Shown here: piece after piece, positions 1-7,861 of the stretch
Numbering within the stretch: position 1 is the stretch's first letter
Layout of the letters: every line of letters begins with the position of its first letter
From: Flavobacteriales bacterium
GTDB taxonomy: Bacteria; Bacteroidota; Bacteroidia; Flavobacteriales_F; PHOS-HE28
Direction: 5' to 3'
Assembly: GCA_016721005.1 (NCBI GenBank)
Contig: JADKJM010000018.1
Coordinates: 66,586 to 130,585 of the forward strand
Length of the DNA: 64,000 nt
The notes under the pieces: generated by a model
The model's database searches: none
Seen by the model: only the letters and a program-made list of their open reading frames with translations
What the model was told of the DNA's origin: nothing
Made by a program: the position numbers and the translations under genes

Positions 1-79
1 TCAACAACATGGCCAATGTGCCGACATTCAACAACACCAGCACCACCACAGCTACACCGAGGAGCTTCACCTTAGTCAT
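1..79 (-). CDS. N-terminus of a small membrane-anchored protein (partial)
   Basis: Only the first 26 codons are inside the window; the gene runs off the left edge. The start ATG overlaps the stop of the upstream gene (ATGA), so the two are translationally coupled. The visible residues begin MTKVKLLGVAVVVLVLLNVG and form one hydrophobic signal-anchor segment. In Bacteroidota, an ECF sigma gene followed by a small single-pass protein and then a gene with this kind of N-terminus often encodes a Spy/CpxP-like periplasmic heavy-metal or envelope-stress protein. That identity is inferred from context because the diagnostic part lies outside the window. Confidence 0.5.
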   Translation of the reverse strand, partial: MTKVKLLGVAVVVLVLLNVGTLAMLL

Positions 80-344
80 GGTACAGTTGATTGGAAGCGC
101 CCATGTTCATTCCGTCGGCAAGTTGCTTGACCCCGGCTTTCGAATTGCCGCTACCGCCGAACAGCACATAGGAATTGACCGCCAAGAGCATCACCATGAC
201 CATGCTGGTCGCGAGCACCCATGACCGTGAAGGGCGCGACTCTTGTCGGGCTGCGATCCGCGCCTCGATCCGCGTGAACAGGAAGGGTGGCGCATCCACA
301 CGCTCCACGCTGCCTAACAACTCATTGATCCGTTCTTCTTCCAT
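72..344 (-). CDS. Single-pass membrane protein, possible anti-sigma partner of the ECF sigma factor
   Basis: This 90-residue protein has a charged cytoplasmic N-terminus (about residues 1-40), one transmembrane helix at about residues 42-63 and a short periplasmic tail. It lies 30 nt downstream of the ECF sigma gene on the same strand and overlaps the next gene by 4 nt, so the three form one operon. A small membrane protein directly after an ECF sigma gene is commonly its anti-sigma or sensing partner. No zinc-binding anti-sigma motif (HxxxCxxC) is visible, so the role rests on position only. Confidence 0.6.
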   Translation of the reverse strand: MEEERINELLGSVERVDAPPFLFTRIEARIAARQESRPSRSWVLATSMVMVMLLAVNSYVLFGGSGNSKAGVKQLADGMNMGASNQLYHD

Positions 345-374
345 CGCTTCGGTGGTTTGACGACGTTGATCGGC

Positions 375-902
375 TCATCCTTCGTTCTCCAGTTCTTTCT
401 TCATCTGCTGCCGTGCCCGTGAAAGCAGGGATTCCACCGCCTTCGGGCTCGTACCCATGACCTCGGCCACCTCGTTCTGCGAGAGGCCTTCCATGGTCTT
501 CAGCAACAGAGCGGTCTTCTGTTGCGCGGGCAACTTGTTGATCCGCTGAAATATCCGCTCGGTCGCTTCGCGCTGCTCCAAATGCACGCCGGGGTGATCA
601 AAGGCCGTGTCGGCGATCCGGTCCGCTTCATCGCCCGTAAAACCAAGCATGCTCCACACCGAGCGCTTCGCGCGTTTCGCTGCCTTGATGCGATCCAGGC
701 AACTGTTGATCGCGATGCGGTAGATCCAGGTGCGCATTGCCGCTTCGCCGCGGAACTCGCCCATGCCGTCATGCACTTTCACGAAGACGTCCTGCGTCAC
801 CTCCTCCGCATCCTGCCGGTTCTGCACATAGTTCAGGCAGAGGTTGAACACCATGCGGGCATGGCGCTCATAGACTTCTCTGAATTCGGGATCGGTGGAC
901 AC
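375..902 (-). CDS. ECF-family RNA polymerase sigma factor
   Basis: This 175-residue protein has the two-domain layout of extracytoplasmic-function sigma factors. Region 2 (about residues 10-85) includes the core-binding stretch EEVTQDVFVKV and a tryptophan in RTWIYRIAINSCLD. Region 4 (about residues 115-170) contains the helix-turn-helix LSQNEVAEVMGTSPKAVESL. It directs RNA polymerase to a stress or envelope regulon. The start is GTG at 902; the next in-frame ATG would remove part of region 2. The gene leads an operon with a single-pass membrane protein and a second membrane-anchored protein, which suggests control by an envelope signal. Confidence 0.93.
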   Translation of the reverse strand: MSTDPEFREVYERHARMVFNLCLNYVQNRQDAEEVTQDVFVKVHDGMGEFRGEAAMRTWIYRIAINSCLDRIKAAKRAKRSVWSMLGFTGDEADRIADTAFDHPGVHLEQREATERIFQRINKLPAQQKTALLLKTMEGLSQNEVAEVMGTSPKAVESLLSRARQQMKKELENEG

Positions 903-936
903 TGTGCCAAAGGAAGGGGGTCAGCCCTGCATCGCC

Positions 937-1506
937 CTACTTCCCGGATCTGAACCCGATGGCCGGGCGTTTCTTCGACACCTGAACCAGCAGGGCCCGG
1001 TTGTGTTCCTCCATTTGCATGCGCTTCAGCAGCTTGAAGATCACCTTGATGTCCCGACTGTTGTGACCGACCGTATTGCGCAGCTTCTCCAATGCGAGCA
1101 ACAGGTCCTTGTGGTTTGCGAGCAGTTCACGGATCTTGGCGAACGCCCTGATGATCTGGATATTCACCGCGATCGCCGCAGCGCTGTTCAGCACGCTGGA
1201 GAGCATCAGTACACCGTGCTCGGTGAAGCAGTAGGGTGGATAGCGCAGGCCCATCCGGTCACCTGGATTGGAGGTCACGATCTGTGACCTCCAATGCTCA
1301 AGTTCCTCCTTGCTCATCTCGAACATGAAATCATCGGGAAAGCGTTCGGCATTGCGCCGGACGGCCTGCTTGAGCGCCTTGGTCGGGACACCATAGAGCT
1401 CGGCAAGGTCACGGTCCAACATCACCTTGCAGCCACGCACTGTGTGGATCCTGCTTACGACCACTTCATCACTGATGATCGGGGCCTGCTTCGTGCGCTT
1501 GCTCAT
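937..1506 (-). CDS. ORF6N-domain DNA-binding protein
   Basis: The 189-residue protein begins with an ORF6N domain (about residues 12-100), recognised by VRGCKVMLDRDLAELYGV, RFPDDFMFEMS and FTEHGVLMLSSVL. This KilA-N-related domain occurs in phage antirepressors and in many stand-alone bacterial proteins of unknown role. The C-terminal half is helical (RELLANHKDLLLALEKL) and ends in a basic tail, KKRPAIGFRSGK. A close paralogue lies about 1 kb upstream on the same strand (2533-3072), and the sequences around the two start codons are nearly identical, so this is a tandem duplication. The biological target is unknown. Confidence 0.85.
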   Translation of the reverse strand: MSKRTKQAPIISDEVVVSRIHTVRGCKVMLDRDLAELYGVPTKALKQAVRRNAERFPDDFMFEMSKEELEHWRSQIVTSNPGDRMGLRYPPYCFTEHGVLMLSSVLNSAAAIAVNIQIIRAFAKIRELLANHKDLLLALEKLRNTVGHNSRDIKVIFKLLKRMQMEEHNRALLVQVSKKRPAIGFRSGK

Positions 1507-1657
1507 GACGGGGATGAACGTATCACATCGGCGCTAGCTGAGTACAGATCGAAGATCCGCGTGCGCGACGTACGGCATTGTCGTTCCGAAGATGAGTAGA
1601 GGGGTAACGACCGTACCCTACTTCCCACGTTTGAACCCGATGGCTGGCTGCTTCTTA

Positions 1658-1671
1658 GAACCTGTTTGCAT
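1658..1671 (+). repeat. Left terminal inverted repeat of the IS5-family element
   Basis: The sequence GAACCTGTTTGCAT is preceded by the target duplication TTA at 1655-1657. It matches the complement of the other end exactly over 14 bp. Confidence 0.9.
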
Positions 1672-2443
1672 TATCGAGTTGCGCGCCTGAGCAACAAGTG
1701 TATCATGGCGATCTGGACAAAGGCCTCGGCGTTGCAGGGCAGCACCTCATAGTCCTTGGATAGCCTGCGGGACCAGCCCAACCACGAGAGTGTTCGCTCC
1801 ACGATCCAGCGTTTGGGAAGTACCACGAACTTGTGTTGCTCGGTCCGCTTCACCACTTGCATGGTCCAGCCGAACATGGCCAAGGTCCAGTCGATCAGCA
1901 CGCCGGAGTATCCACCATCCACGAACACGGTCTTGATCGTGGTGAAGGCGCAGTGCAAACGGATCAACACCGCACGAGCCCCTGCGCGATCCTGTATGCC
2001 CGCTGAATGCACCACCACGGTCAACAGGTTGCCCATCGTATCCACGGCTATGTGGCGCTTACGGCCTTTGGTCCTCTTGCCCGCGTCATACCCCCGGTGC
2101 CCCCTTTTAGCGTGGTCTTCACGCTCTGGGAGTCAATGATCGCCACAGTGGGCGTGGCCCGCTTCCCGGCGCGTTCCCGTGCTCGTTCGCGCAGCGTGGT
2201 GAGCACCTGGTCCCAAACACCGCGCTCACGCATGCGCTTGAACTGGAAGTACAAAGTGATCCAGTTCCCGAACTCTTCAGGTACCTGGCGCCATTGACAA
2301 CCGGTCTTGTTCACATACAGGATCCCGTTCACCACCTGCCGTAGCTCATGCTTCAAGGGGCGGCCAGGCTTCTTCTTGGATCCCAGCAGCAAGGGTTCCA
2401 GCAATTCCCATTGCGCGCGCGTCAGATCGCTTCTGTATCCCAT
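1671..2443 (-). CDS. IS5-family DDE transposase, two overlapping frames joined by -1 frameshift
   Basis: The first frame (2048-2443, 131 aa) starts MGYRSDLTRAQWELLEPLL and carries the first catalytic aspartate in VAIIDSQSVKTT. The second frame (open through about 2105 to 1671) carries the second aspartate in VFVDGGYSG and the glutamate in RWIVERTLSWLGWSRRL. Moving back one base within the G-rich stretch at about 2091-2108 (AAAAGGGGGC...CGGGGG on the coding strand) joins them into the usual RGYDAGKRTKGRKRH segment. IS427-group transposases are normally made by such programmed frameshifting, so this is probably an active-type gene, not a decayed one. No canonical heptamer fits perfectly. Confidence 0.88.
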
Positions 2444-2532
2444 GGTGAACGGTGCTTTTCTACACCGCTACGAATGGATCGATCATTCAGCAACAAGTCA
2501 AGATCCCAGCTCCATCAGTTCTCAACACCACA

Positions 2533-3072
2533 CTATGCAAACAGGTTCTTAGGGATCTGTGCCAACAAGGCACGGTTGCGTTCTTCCTCCTGCATCCTCT
2601 TCAGCAGTTTGAAGATCACCTTGATGTCCCGGCTGTTGTGACCGACCGTACCGCGCAGCTTTTCCAATTGGAGCAGGAGTTCATTGTGCGTGGAGAGCAG
2701 TTCACGCATTCGTGTGAACACACGGATGATCTGGATGTTGACATCGATCGCCGTCTCGCTGTTCAACACGCTCGATAGCATGGCCACTCCCTGCTCGGTG
2801 AACACCAGCGGAAGCTTTCTGCGACCACCCCAACTTGATATCACACTTTGTGATTTCAAGATCTCCCACTCCTCAACGGTCAAGGCGAACATGAAGTCCT
2901 CCGGAAACCGCCGCAGGTTCCTCTTGATGGCCTGATTCAGCGCACGAGTCTCCACTTGGTAAAGCTCAGCAAGGTCACTGTCCAACATCACCTTGTAGCC
3001 CCGCACCGTATGGATCTTGGTCACCACCATTTCATCGCTGACGATCGGGGTCTGCTTGGTGCGCTTGCTCAT
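2533..3072 (-). CDS. ORF6N-domain protein, C-terminal tail replaced by IS insertion
   Basis: The 179-residue product is a paralogue of the ORF6N protein at 937-1506 (VRGYKVMLDSDLAELYQV, FPEDFMFALT, FTEQGVAMLSSVL). The IS5-family element enters the gene at 2551, so the last codons (KNLFA, stop) come from the terminal repeat. The displaced native end survives beyond the IS at 1618-1657 and would give PKKQPAIGFKRGK. Only about nine residues are changed or lost, all outside the ORF6N domain, so the truncated protein may still fold. Confidence 0.87.
   Translation of the reverse strand: MSKRTKQTPIVSDEMVVTKIHTVRGYKVMLDSDLAELYQVETRALNQAIKRNLRRFPEDFMFALTVEEWEILKSQSVISSWGGRRKLPLVFTEQGVAMLSSVLNSETAIDVNIQIIRVFTRMRELLSTHNELLLQLEKLRGTVGHNSRDIKVIFKLLKRMQEEERNRALLAQIPKNLFA
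2535..2548 (-). repeat. Right terminal inverted repeat of the IS5-family element
   Basis: The plus strand reads ATGCAAACAGGTTC, the exact complement of the left end. It is followed by the target duplication TTA at 2549-2551. Confidence 0.9.
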
Positions 3073-3208
3073 GGCAGGGATAAACGTATCACATCGGCGC
3101 TACCTGATGTGGAAGGTCTGTCGTGATCACCTAAGAGTAGGGTCCTCGCCATCGCTTCGCTGAGCCTCGCGAGCGAGCGAGAGCCTGCAAAGACATAAAC
3201 TGTTCCTC

Positions 3209-3526
3209 TCAAATGTCAACATACTCCACGACCCTGCCCGAGGGAATACACCTCAACAGCAAGCGATCCCTGCCAGAGTACTTGTGATAAGCACACTCGA
3301 TAACCGCAATGGCCGAATTCCCTTGGAAAATGCTGTCATTGCGCAGGGTGAGCCGCACACCGTCAAAGTGCAGGAAGTCGCCGGGCATGCAGGGTGGCAA
3401 ATCGTCGTAGTATTTCCATGTGTTGTGGCGAATGCGCTCATCCGAAATAGAGCACGCCTTGAACAATACAATGCACCCGACGATGACAACAGCTAGTGCC
3501 AGGGCTAGTGTTCGTCGCTTGGCCAT
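3209..3526 (-). CDS. Small exported or membrane-anchored hypothetical protein
   Basis: This 105-residue protein has a basic N-terminus followed by a hydrophobic segment (ALALAVVIVGCIVLFKAC), consistent with a signal anchor or possibly a lipoprotein signal with a poorly placed cysteine. The rest is a small polar domain with four further cysteines or tyrosine-rich stretches (IECAYHKYSGRDRLLLRC). I do not recognise the family. It ends 5 nt upstream of nothing on its own strand and follows kynurenine monooxygenase at a gap of 5 nt in map order, but it reads toward the ORF6N genes. Confidence 0.6.
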   Translation of the reverse strand: MAKRRTLALALAVVIVGCIVLFKACSISDERIRHNTWKYYDDLPPCMPGDFLHFDGVRLTLRNDSIFQGNSAIAVIECAYHKYSGRDRLLLRCIPSGRVVEYVDI

Positions 3527-3531
3527 CCTTC

Positions 3532-4962
3532 TCAGCGCGATCCACCCAAAAGCTCCAACGCCTTCCTCTCCACCTCCTCACTCTCCCACTTCTCCTCCAC
3601 CCCCGGCATCGCGAGCACCTGCTCCATGATGCGGTCGTGGCGCTGGCCTTCGCGCAGTGCATCCACGTATGGCGTGTCGGTGAATTTCACTTGGCTGTAC
3701 AGCGGCAGCCATTGATCGGGGTGCTTGGCTTGGAGTCGACCCTCGATCTTCTTGCGTAGGATGAAGCGCGGGTCGGCCACGAGGTCGCGCATCTCCACGA
3801 AGTTGCGCATGCTCAGGTCCGCGATGGCATCGCCGTTGGGCTTGCGTTGCTTGCCGTAGGCGTCGAGGACGGTGGTCCAGTTGTCGTCGCCGTGTTCGTT
3901 CAGCAGGTCGTTGAGCACTTTGCAATCCTCGTAGCCCGCGTTCATGCCTTCGCCATAGAAGGGCACGATGGCGTGTGCTGCATCGCCGATCAGCGCCACC
4001 TTGTCCTTGTGCGTCCACGGACCGCAACGGATGATGGCGAGGTTGCTCTGTGGGTTCCGCAGGTATTGCTCCACGAGATCCGGCACGATGGACATCGCAT
4101 CGGCGAAGTGCGTTTGAAAGAAGGCTGTGACCTCGGCCTCGGTGCGCACGGTGTCGAAACCGGGGTAGACGGCGGGGCCCGGGCCTTGGTGAGATTCCGG
4201 ATGGCCGGGTCCCGCGATCTTCGATCGCCCGGCCTCCGGAATGACGGCCGAGGCCGTGTGCGGCATGAAGAGCGTACCGGTGAAACCGCCGTCCTGGTTG
4301 GCGAGGCCCATCATCATATAGTAGCGCCGGGGCCAGATGTGCAGGCACTGCGGATCCATCTTCGGCGTGCCGTCCGCGTTGGAAGGGAAGGCAACTTCCT
4401 TGTAGTCGTGCTCGATGTACTCCTGGCTGAAATTGAACCGGCCGCGCGCCATCGCCTGCCGCACCGCGCTGGGTGCGCCATCGGCACCGAAGACCAGATC
4501 GGCCTTGATGCTGGCGGTGGCGCCGGTGATATCATTCTTGAAGGTGCAACGCGCATTGTCCAGGTCCACATCCACGCATTGCTCGTGGAAATGCAGATGC
4601 ACGTTGGGCATCTTCTCCGCTTCGCTCAACAGCACCTTGTTCAGTTCGCCGCGCGACACGGAATGGATCGCCCGGTTCTCAATGGAGTACGGCACGCGCG
4701 TGAGTAGACCATCGCGGTCGTGCATCATGCGCGCATACACGGGCACCACGATCCGCTCCACCACTTCATTCACCCCAGCTGCCTTCAAGGCCGTCCAACC
4801 GCGGTGGCTTACCACTAGGTTGATGCTCCTTCCGGCGTACACGTTCGTCGTCCGCGGATCGGCGCGCCGCTCGAATACGTTCACTTTGTGTCCACGCTTC
4901 GCAAGGAAGATGGCGAGCAAGCTTCCAACGAGACCTCCGCCAACGATGGTGATGTTCTTCAT
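3532..4962 (-). CDS. kmo: Kynurenine 3-monooxygenase
   Basis: The 476-residue flavoprotein hydroxylates L-kynurenine to 3-hydroxykynurenine using NADPH and O2. The N-terminal Rossmann motif GGGLVG (residues 8-13) is followed by the DG motif (FGADG, residues 158-162) and the FAD-ribityl motif GDAAHAIVPFYGEGMNAG (from residue 326), all typical of class A flavin monooxygenases. RSINLVVSHRG near residue 45 is characteristic of KMO. The ATG at 4962 is preferred over longer in-frame extensions because the Rossmann fold begins six codons later. It overlaps the kynureninase stop by 4 nt (ATGA), so the two are translated as a coupled pair. Confidence 0.95.
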   Translation of the reverse strand: MKNITIVGGGLVGSLLAIFLAKRGHKVNVFERRADPRTTNVYAGRSINLVVSHRGWTALKAAGVNEVVERIVVPVYARMMHDRDGLLTRVPYSIENRAIHSVSRGELNKVLLSEAEKMPNVHLHFHEQCVDVDLDNARCTFKNDITGATASIKADLVFGADGAPSAVRQAMARGRFNFSQEYIEHDYKEVAFPSNADGTPKMDPQCLHIWPRRYYMMMGLANQDGGFTGTLFMPHTASAVIPEAGRSKIAGPGHPESHQGPGPAVYPGFDTVRTEAEVTAFFQTHFADAMSIVPDLVEQYLRNPQSNLAIIRCGPWTHKDKVALIGDAAHAIVPFYGEGMNAGYEDCKVLNDLLNEHGDDNWTTVLDAYGKQRKPNGDAIADLSMRNFVEMRDLVADPRFILRKKIEGRLQAKHPDQWLPLYSQVKFTDTPYVDALREGQRHDRIMEQVLAMPGVEEKWESEEVERKALELLGGSR

Positions 4963-6230
4963 TGCAACGCCTGTTTCAAGATCATTCCGAAGCGAAATAC
5001 GTCCTCGAACGAATTGTACATCGGGACGGGCGCCACACGGATGACATTCGGTTCGCGCCAATCCGCAACAACGCCGCGTTCGGTGAGCGCATCGAAAAGG
5101 CCGCGCCCTTTCCCGTGGGCGAGCACACTGAGTTGGCATCCGCGTTGAGCGGGATCGGAAGGCGTGATCACTTCGAGCTTTGAACCGGTCTCCTTCGCCA
5201 CAGCGCCGATGGTGAACGCCAAGTACGCGGTGAGTTGTTCGCTCTTCGCACGCAAACGATCCATACCAGCCCGATCGAACTGTTCCAACGCCACCCGGTG
5301 TACGGCCATGCTGAAGACCGGTGCGTTGCTCACTTGCCAAGCCTCCGCAGTGGGCATCGGTTTGAAGGTGCGTTCCATTTTGAAGCGCTCCTTCTTGTCG
5401 TGTCCCCACCAACCAGCGAACAACGGAAGTCCTTTGCCGAGATGCCGTTCATGCACGAACGCACCCGCCACACTGCCCGGGCCCGAGTTGAGGTACTTGT
5501 AGGTACACCAGCACGCGAAGTCGACGTTCCAGTCGTGCAGCTTCAATTGAAGATTGCCCGCCGCATGTGCAAGATCGAACCCAGCGATCGCACCGACCGC
5601 ATGCGCCGCTTGGGTGATCGCGGCCATGTCGAAGGCTTGCCCGGTATAGAAGTTCACACCACCGATACAGACCAGCGCGAGTTCTTCGCCCAGCTCGTTG
5701 ATCCTCGCGATGATGTCCTCCGTGCGCAGGGTGTATTCACCAGCTCGCGGTGCGACCTCCACCAGGTCGTTCTCCGGATCACCTCCGTGGAAGGCGATCT
5801 GCGAAGCGAGTGCGTAAGTGTCACTCGGGAAGGGTCGTTGCTCCGTAAGGATCTTCTTGCGCGTTCCATTCGGCCGGAAAAAGGACACGAGCAGGAAATG
5901 CAAATTGCTGGTGAGCTGGTTCATCACCACCACCTCTTCCTCCTTGGCACCGACGAGCCGCGCTGTGGACCCGGTGAGTTCCTCGTGATAGCTGTACCAC
6001 GGATGCGTCGCCTTGAAGTGGCCTTCCACACCGAAGGCGGACCAATCGTCGAGTTCCTGCTTCAGCGCAGCGGCCGCTCCTTTGGGTTGAAGGCCGAGCG
6101 AATTGCCGGTGAAGTAGATGACCGGCTTGCCCTCATGTTGCGGGAAATGGAACTCGTCGCGGAACGCGCGCAGTGGATCCTTGGCGTCACACGCTTGGGC
6201 GTAAGAAAGGCTGTTCTCGAAGGGCTTCAT
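4959..6230 (-). CDS. kynU: Kynureninase
   Basis: This PLP enzyme (about 423 aa) cleaves kynurenine or 3-hydroxykynurenine to anthranilate or 3-hydroxyanthranilate plus alanine. The PLP lysine lies in CTYKYLNSGPGS (K245 from the ATG at 6230), and the conserved GNSLGLQP and FDLAHAAGN segments are present. An ATG 33 nt further upstream (6263) is possible, but the ATG at 6230 gives the usual family length. It sits directly upstream of, and overlaps, kynurenine 3-monooxygenase, so the operon performs two successive steps of tryptophan breakdown. Tryptophan dioxygenase and 3-hydroxyanthranilate dioxygenase are not in the window. Confidence 0.95.
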   Translation of the reverse strand: MKPFENSLSYAQACDAKDPLRAFRDEFHFPQHEGKPVIYFTGNSLGLQPKGAAAALKQELDDWSAFGVEGHFKATHPWYSYHEELTGSTARLVGAKEEEVVVMNQLTSNLHFLLVSFFRPNGTRKKILTEQRPFPSDTYALASQIAFHGGDPENDLVEVAPRAGEYTLRTEDIIARINELGEELALVCIGGVNFYTGQAFDMAAITQAAHAVGAIAGFDLAHAAGNLQLKLHDWNVDFACWCTYKYLNSGPGSVAGAFVHERHLGKGLPLFAGWWGHDKKERFKMERTFKPMPTAEAWQVSNAPVFSMAVHRVALEQFDRAGMDRLRAKSEQLTAYLAFTIGAVAKETGSKLEVITPSDPAQRGCQLSVLAHGKGRGLFDALTERGVVADWREPNVIRVAPVPMYNSFEDVFRFGMILKQALQ

Positions 6231-6275
6231 GCGATGCGTCCAAAAGTAGCCGCTACCGAACACCCGATCCCGCCT

Positions 6276-7148
6276 TCAAAGGACGGTGCCCAAGAGGCCG
6301 AGCGATGCCACCAACACCAAGGTACCATCCAACCAAACGAGGTAGTATGCTTCGGACCGATGATCGGATGCACGAGCTACGAGTGCTGCGGAGATCGCGA
6401 AGCCAAGCATGGACAAGGCGTAAGGCAGCACATACATGCCGTGTGCGTATGCATGGAAGGCGAAGAAGCCGGAGATCAGCACGGGCACAAGCCCCAGCGC
6501 GACCGCGATGATCCGTGCGGCGCGATCACCAAGTACTTGCGGAACGGTCCGCAGCGAGACGAGGTCGAAAGGTCGGTCGCGCATGTCGAAAGGGATCATG
6601 AGCGAATAGATGAAAGTGGTCTGCATGATGAATAACAACACGACCAGCACTGTTGATCGCGGACCCTGGTCGAGGGATGCGGGAACCAGGACCGAGACAG
6701 CGGCCCATACCAGCGAGATCCATAAGCTCTTCATGAACGGGATCCGTCGCAGCCCGATGATGCGTCCGTGGGTGAACTCCATGGGCAGCACATAGAGCAA
6801 TGAGATGATCCCGGGGATCCCCAGCGCCGGCCAGAGTTCACCCAGCAGTGGAAGGATCGCGAGGCCGGAAGCCACCATCGCGAGGCCGATCAGCACGATC
6901 ATCCACTTCTTGTTCTCCCGGAACCAGATGAGGTGGTGCGCGCCCGCCTGCGGTGGACCTGGTAGGCGGAAGAGGCGTATGAGGCCATAGATCGCGAAGG
7001 TGCCGCATCCGATGGCGACCGTGACGCGGGTATCGGCCACGAAGAACACACGACCGATCCACCAGACCTGTAGCGCTGCCCCGAGCGCGAGCCACGCGTG
7101 TCCGTACATCAGGGAACGCAGCACCGGGTTCCTGATCCCGTAGTCCAT
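6276..7148 (-). CDS. Polytopic membrane protein, UbiA prenyltransferase-like
   Basis: The 290-residue protein has about eight or nine hydrophobic helices. A polar loop with DMRDRPFDLVSLRT recalls the second aspartate-rich motif of UbiA-type prenyltransferases. The first NDxxDxxxD motif is not evident: the loop after helix 2 reads GLIRLFRLPGPPQAG. It may therefore be a non-catalytic relative or use a different substrate. It lies 45 nt upstream of kynureninase on the same strand and may share its transcript, though no functional link to kynurenine metabolism is obvious. Confidence 0.6.
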   Translation of the reverse strand: MDYGIRNPVLRSLMYGHAWLALGAALQVWWIGRVFFVADTRVTVAIGCGTFAIYGLIRLFRLPGPPQAGAHHLIWFRENKKWMIVLIGLAMVASGLAILPLLGELWPALGIPGIISLLYVLPMEFTHGRIIGLRRIPFMKSLWISLVWAAVSVLVPASLDQGPRSTVLVVLLFIMQTTFIYSLMIPFDMRDRPFDLVSLRTVPQVLGDRAARIIAVALGLVPVLISGFFAFHAYAHGMYVLPYALSMLGFAISAALVARASDHRSEAYYLVWLDGTLVLVASLGLLGTVL

Positions 7149-7154
7149 CGGTAA

Positions 7155-7799
7155 CTAGTTGTACCCCTTCAGGTTCGGGTTGATCAGGAACTGGCGCACA
7201 CCCAACCCCACCGCCACCCCCGCTGCCGTACTGATCAGCGAACGCACCACGCGCCGCGTCCGGCCCACCTTCGCATATCCGTAGGCATAGTGCTCGTTGC
7301 CTTCCATCACCGGATCGGTCAATGACCCGCGAGAAACGAACACGCGTGGCAGGATCATCACCCCGGCGAACAGCGGTGGAAGGAAAAGCGAGTTCACCTC
7401 CAGGTCCGCGGCGATCGTGGTTCCGGCGCCGAAGATGAAGCCGCCCCACATGGTCCACGGCGAACGATAGCCCGCCCGCGCATCCTGTTCTCCTTTGATG
7501 AAGCAACGCATCTGGTCAATGGTCAATTCATTGCCGAAGATCGTGTCGTGGAAGTACCAGATCCGCTCGTGACCCAGTGTGTCGATCACGGAGAAGACGC
7601 CTTCGGTCGGTTCGGCGCGCTCCTTCGTTCTCCCATTTCGCCCGAGTTCCAAGTGGCGGATCTCCAAGGTGCTCTGCCCAAGCACGCGCGTCTCGACGAC
7701 CTCGCCGTTCATGAGGATGATGCGGTCGAGGTGAGGGGTTGTTTGAGCGTGTGTGGTGCAGGCCGAGAGAAGAACGAAAAGGACGAGGATCGGCCGCAT
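7155..7799 (-). CDS. Exported hypothetical protein with C-terminal membrane segments
   Basis: The 214-residue protein starts with a signal sequence (MRPILVLFVLLSACTTHAQ) that could be processed by signal peptidase I or, at the cysteine in LSAC, as a lipoprotein. A polar segment reads IILMNGEVVETRVLG, a pattern seen in Bacteroidota envelope proteins of unknown role. Two hydrophobic helices follow (about residues 125-150 and 185-200). It is divergent from gcvP, with 62 nt between the starts, and 6 nt upstream of the UbiA-like gene. The function is not recognised. Confidence 0.65.
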   Translation of the reverse strand: MRPILVLFVLLSACTTHAQTTPHLDRIILMNGEVVETRVLGQSTLEIRHLELGRNGRTKERAEPTEGVFSVIDTLGHERIWYFHDTIFGNELTIDQMRCFIKGEQDARAGYRSPWTMWGGFIFGAGTTIAADLEVNSLFLPPLFAGVMILPRVFVSRGSLTDPVMEGNEHYAYGYAKVGRTRRVVRSLISTAAGVAVGLGVRQFLINPNLKGYN

Positions 7800-7833
7800 G
7801 GAAGGTGGCCAAAGATAGGCGGGGACCTCAGGG

Positions 7834-7841
7834 TATATTTG
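7834..7841 (+). promoter_or_regulatory. Putative -7 promoter box of gcvP
   Basis: TATATTTG fits the Bacteroidota housekeeping -7 consensus TAnnTTTG and lies 20 nt before the gcvP ATG. No clear -33 TTG box was seen at the right distance. Confidence 0.6.
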
Positions 7842-7861
7842 CGCGCAATTCCGCAGACCCC

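Larger units (their letters stand above)
1658..2548 (-). mobile_element. IS5-family insertion sequence (IS427-like), 891 bp
   Basis: The element is bounded by perfect 14-bp terminal inverted repeats, GAACCTGTTTGCAT at 1658-1671 and its complement at 2535-2548. It is flanked by the direct 3-bp repeat TTA (1655-1657 and 2549-2551). Size, TNA-type target duplication and a transposase split over two overlapping frames all fit the IS427 group of the IS5 family. It has inserted into the 3' end of the second ORF6N gene. Removing the element and one TTA copy restores a tail homologous to the first ORF6N protein. Confidence 0.93.

Noticed and set aside
3073..3208. Possible small RNA between the ORF6N gene and the hypothetical gene
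   Set aside because: Only short GC-rich inverted pieces (CCTCGC/GCGAGC) are present; no promoter or terminator is seen.
5235..6635. Long plus-strand open frame (466 codons) opposite kynureninase
   Set aside because: It is antisense to a clear enzyme gene, has no recognisable domain and follows from GC-rich codon bias.
7800..7861. Glycine riboswitch upstream of gcvP
   Set aside because: Only 62 nt separate the divergent starts, too short for a glycine aptamer, and no matching structure is seen.
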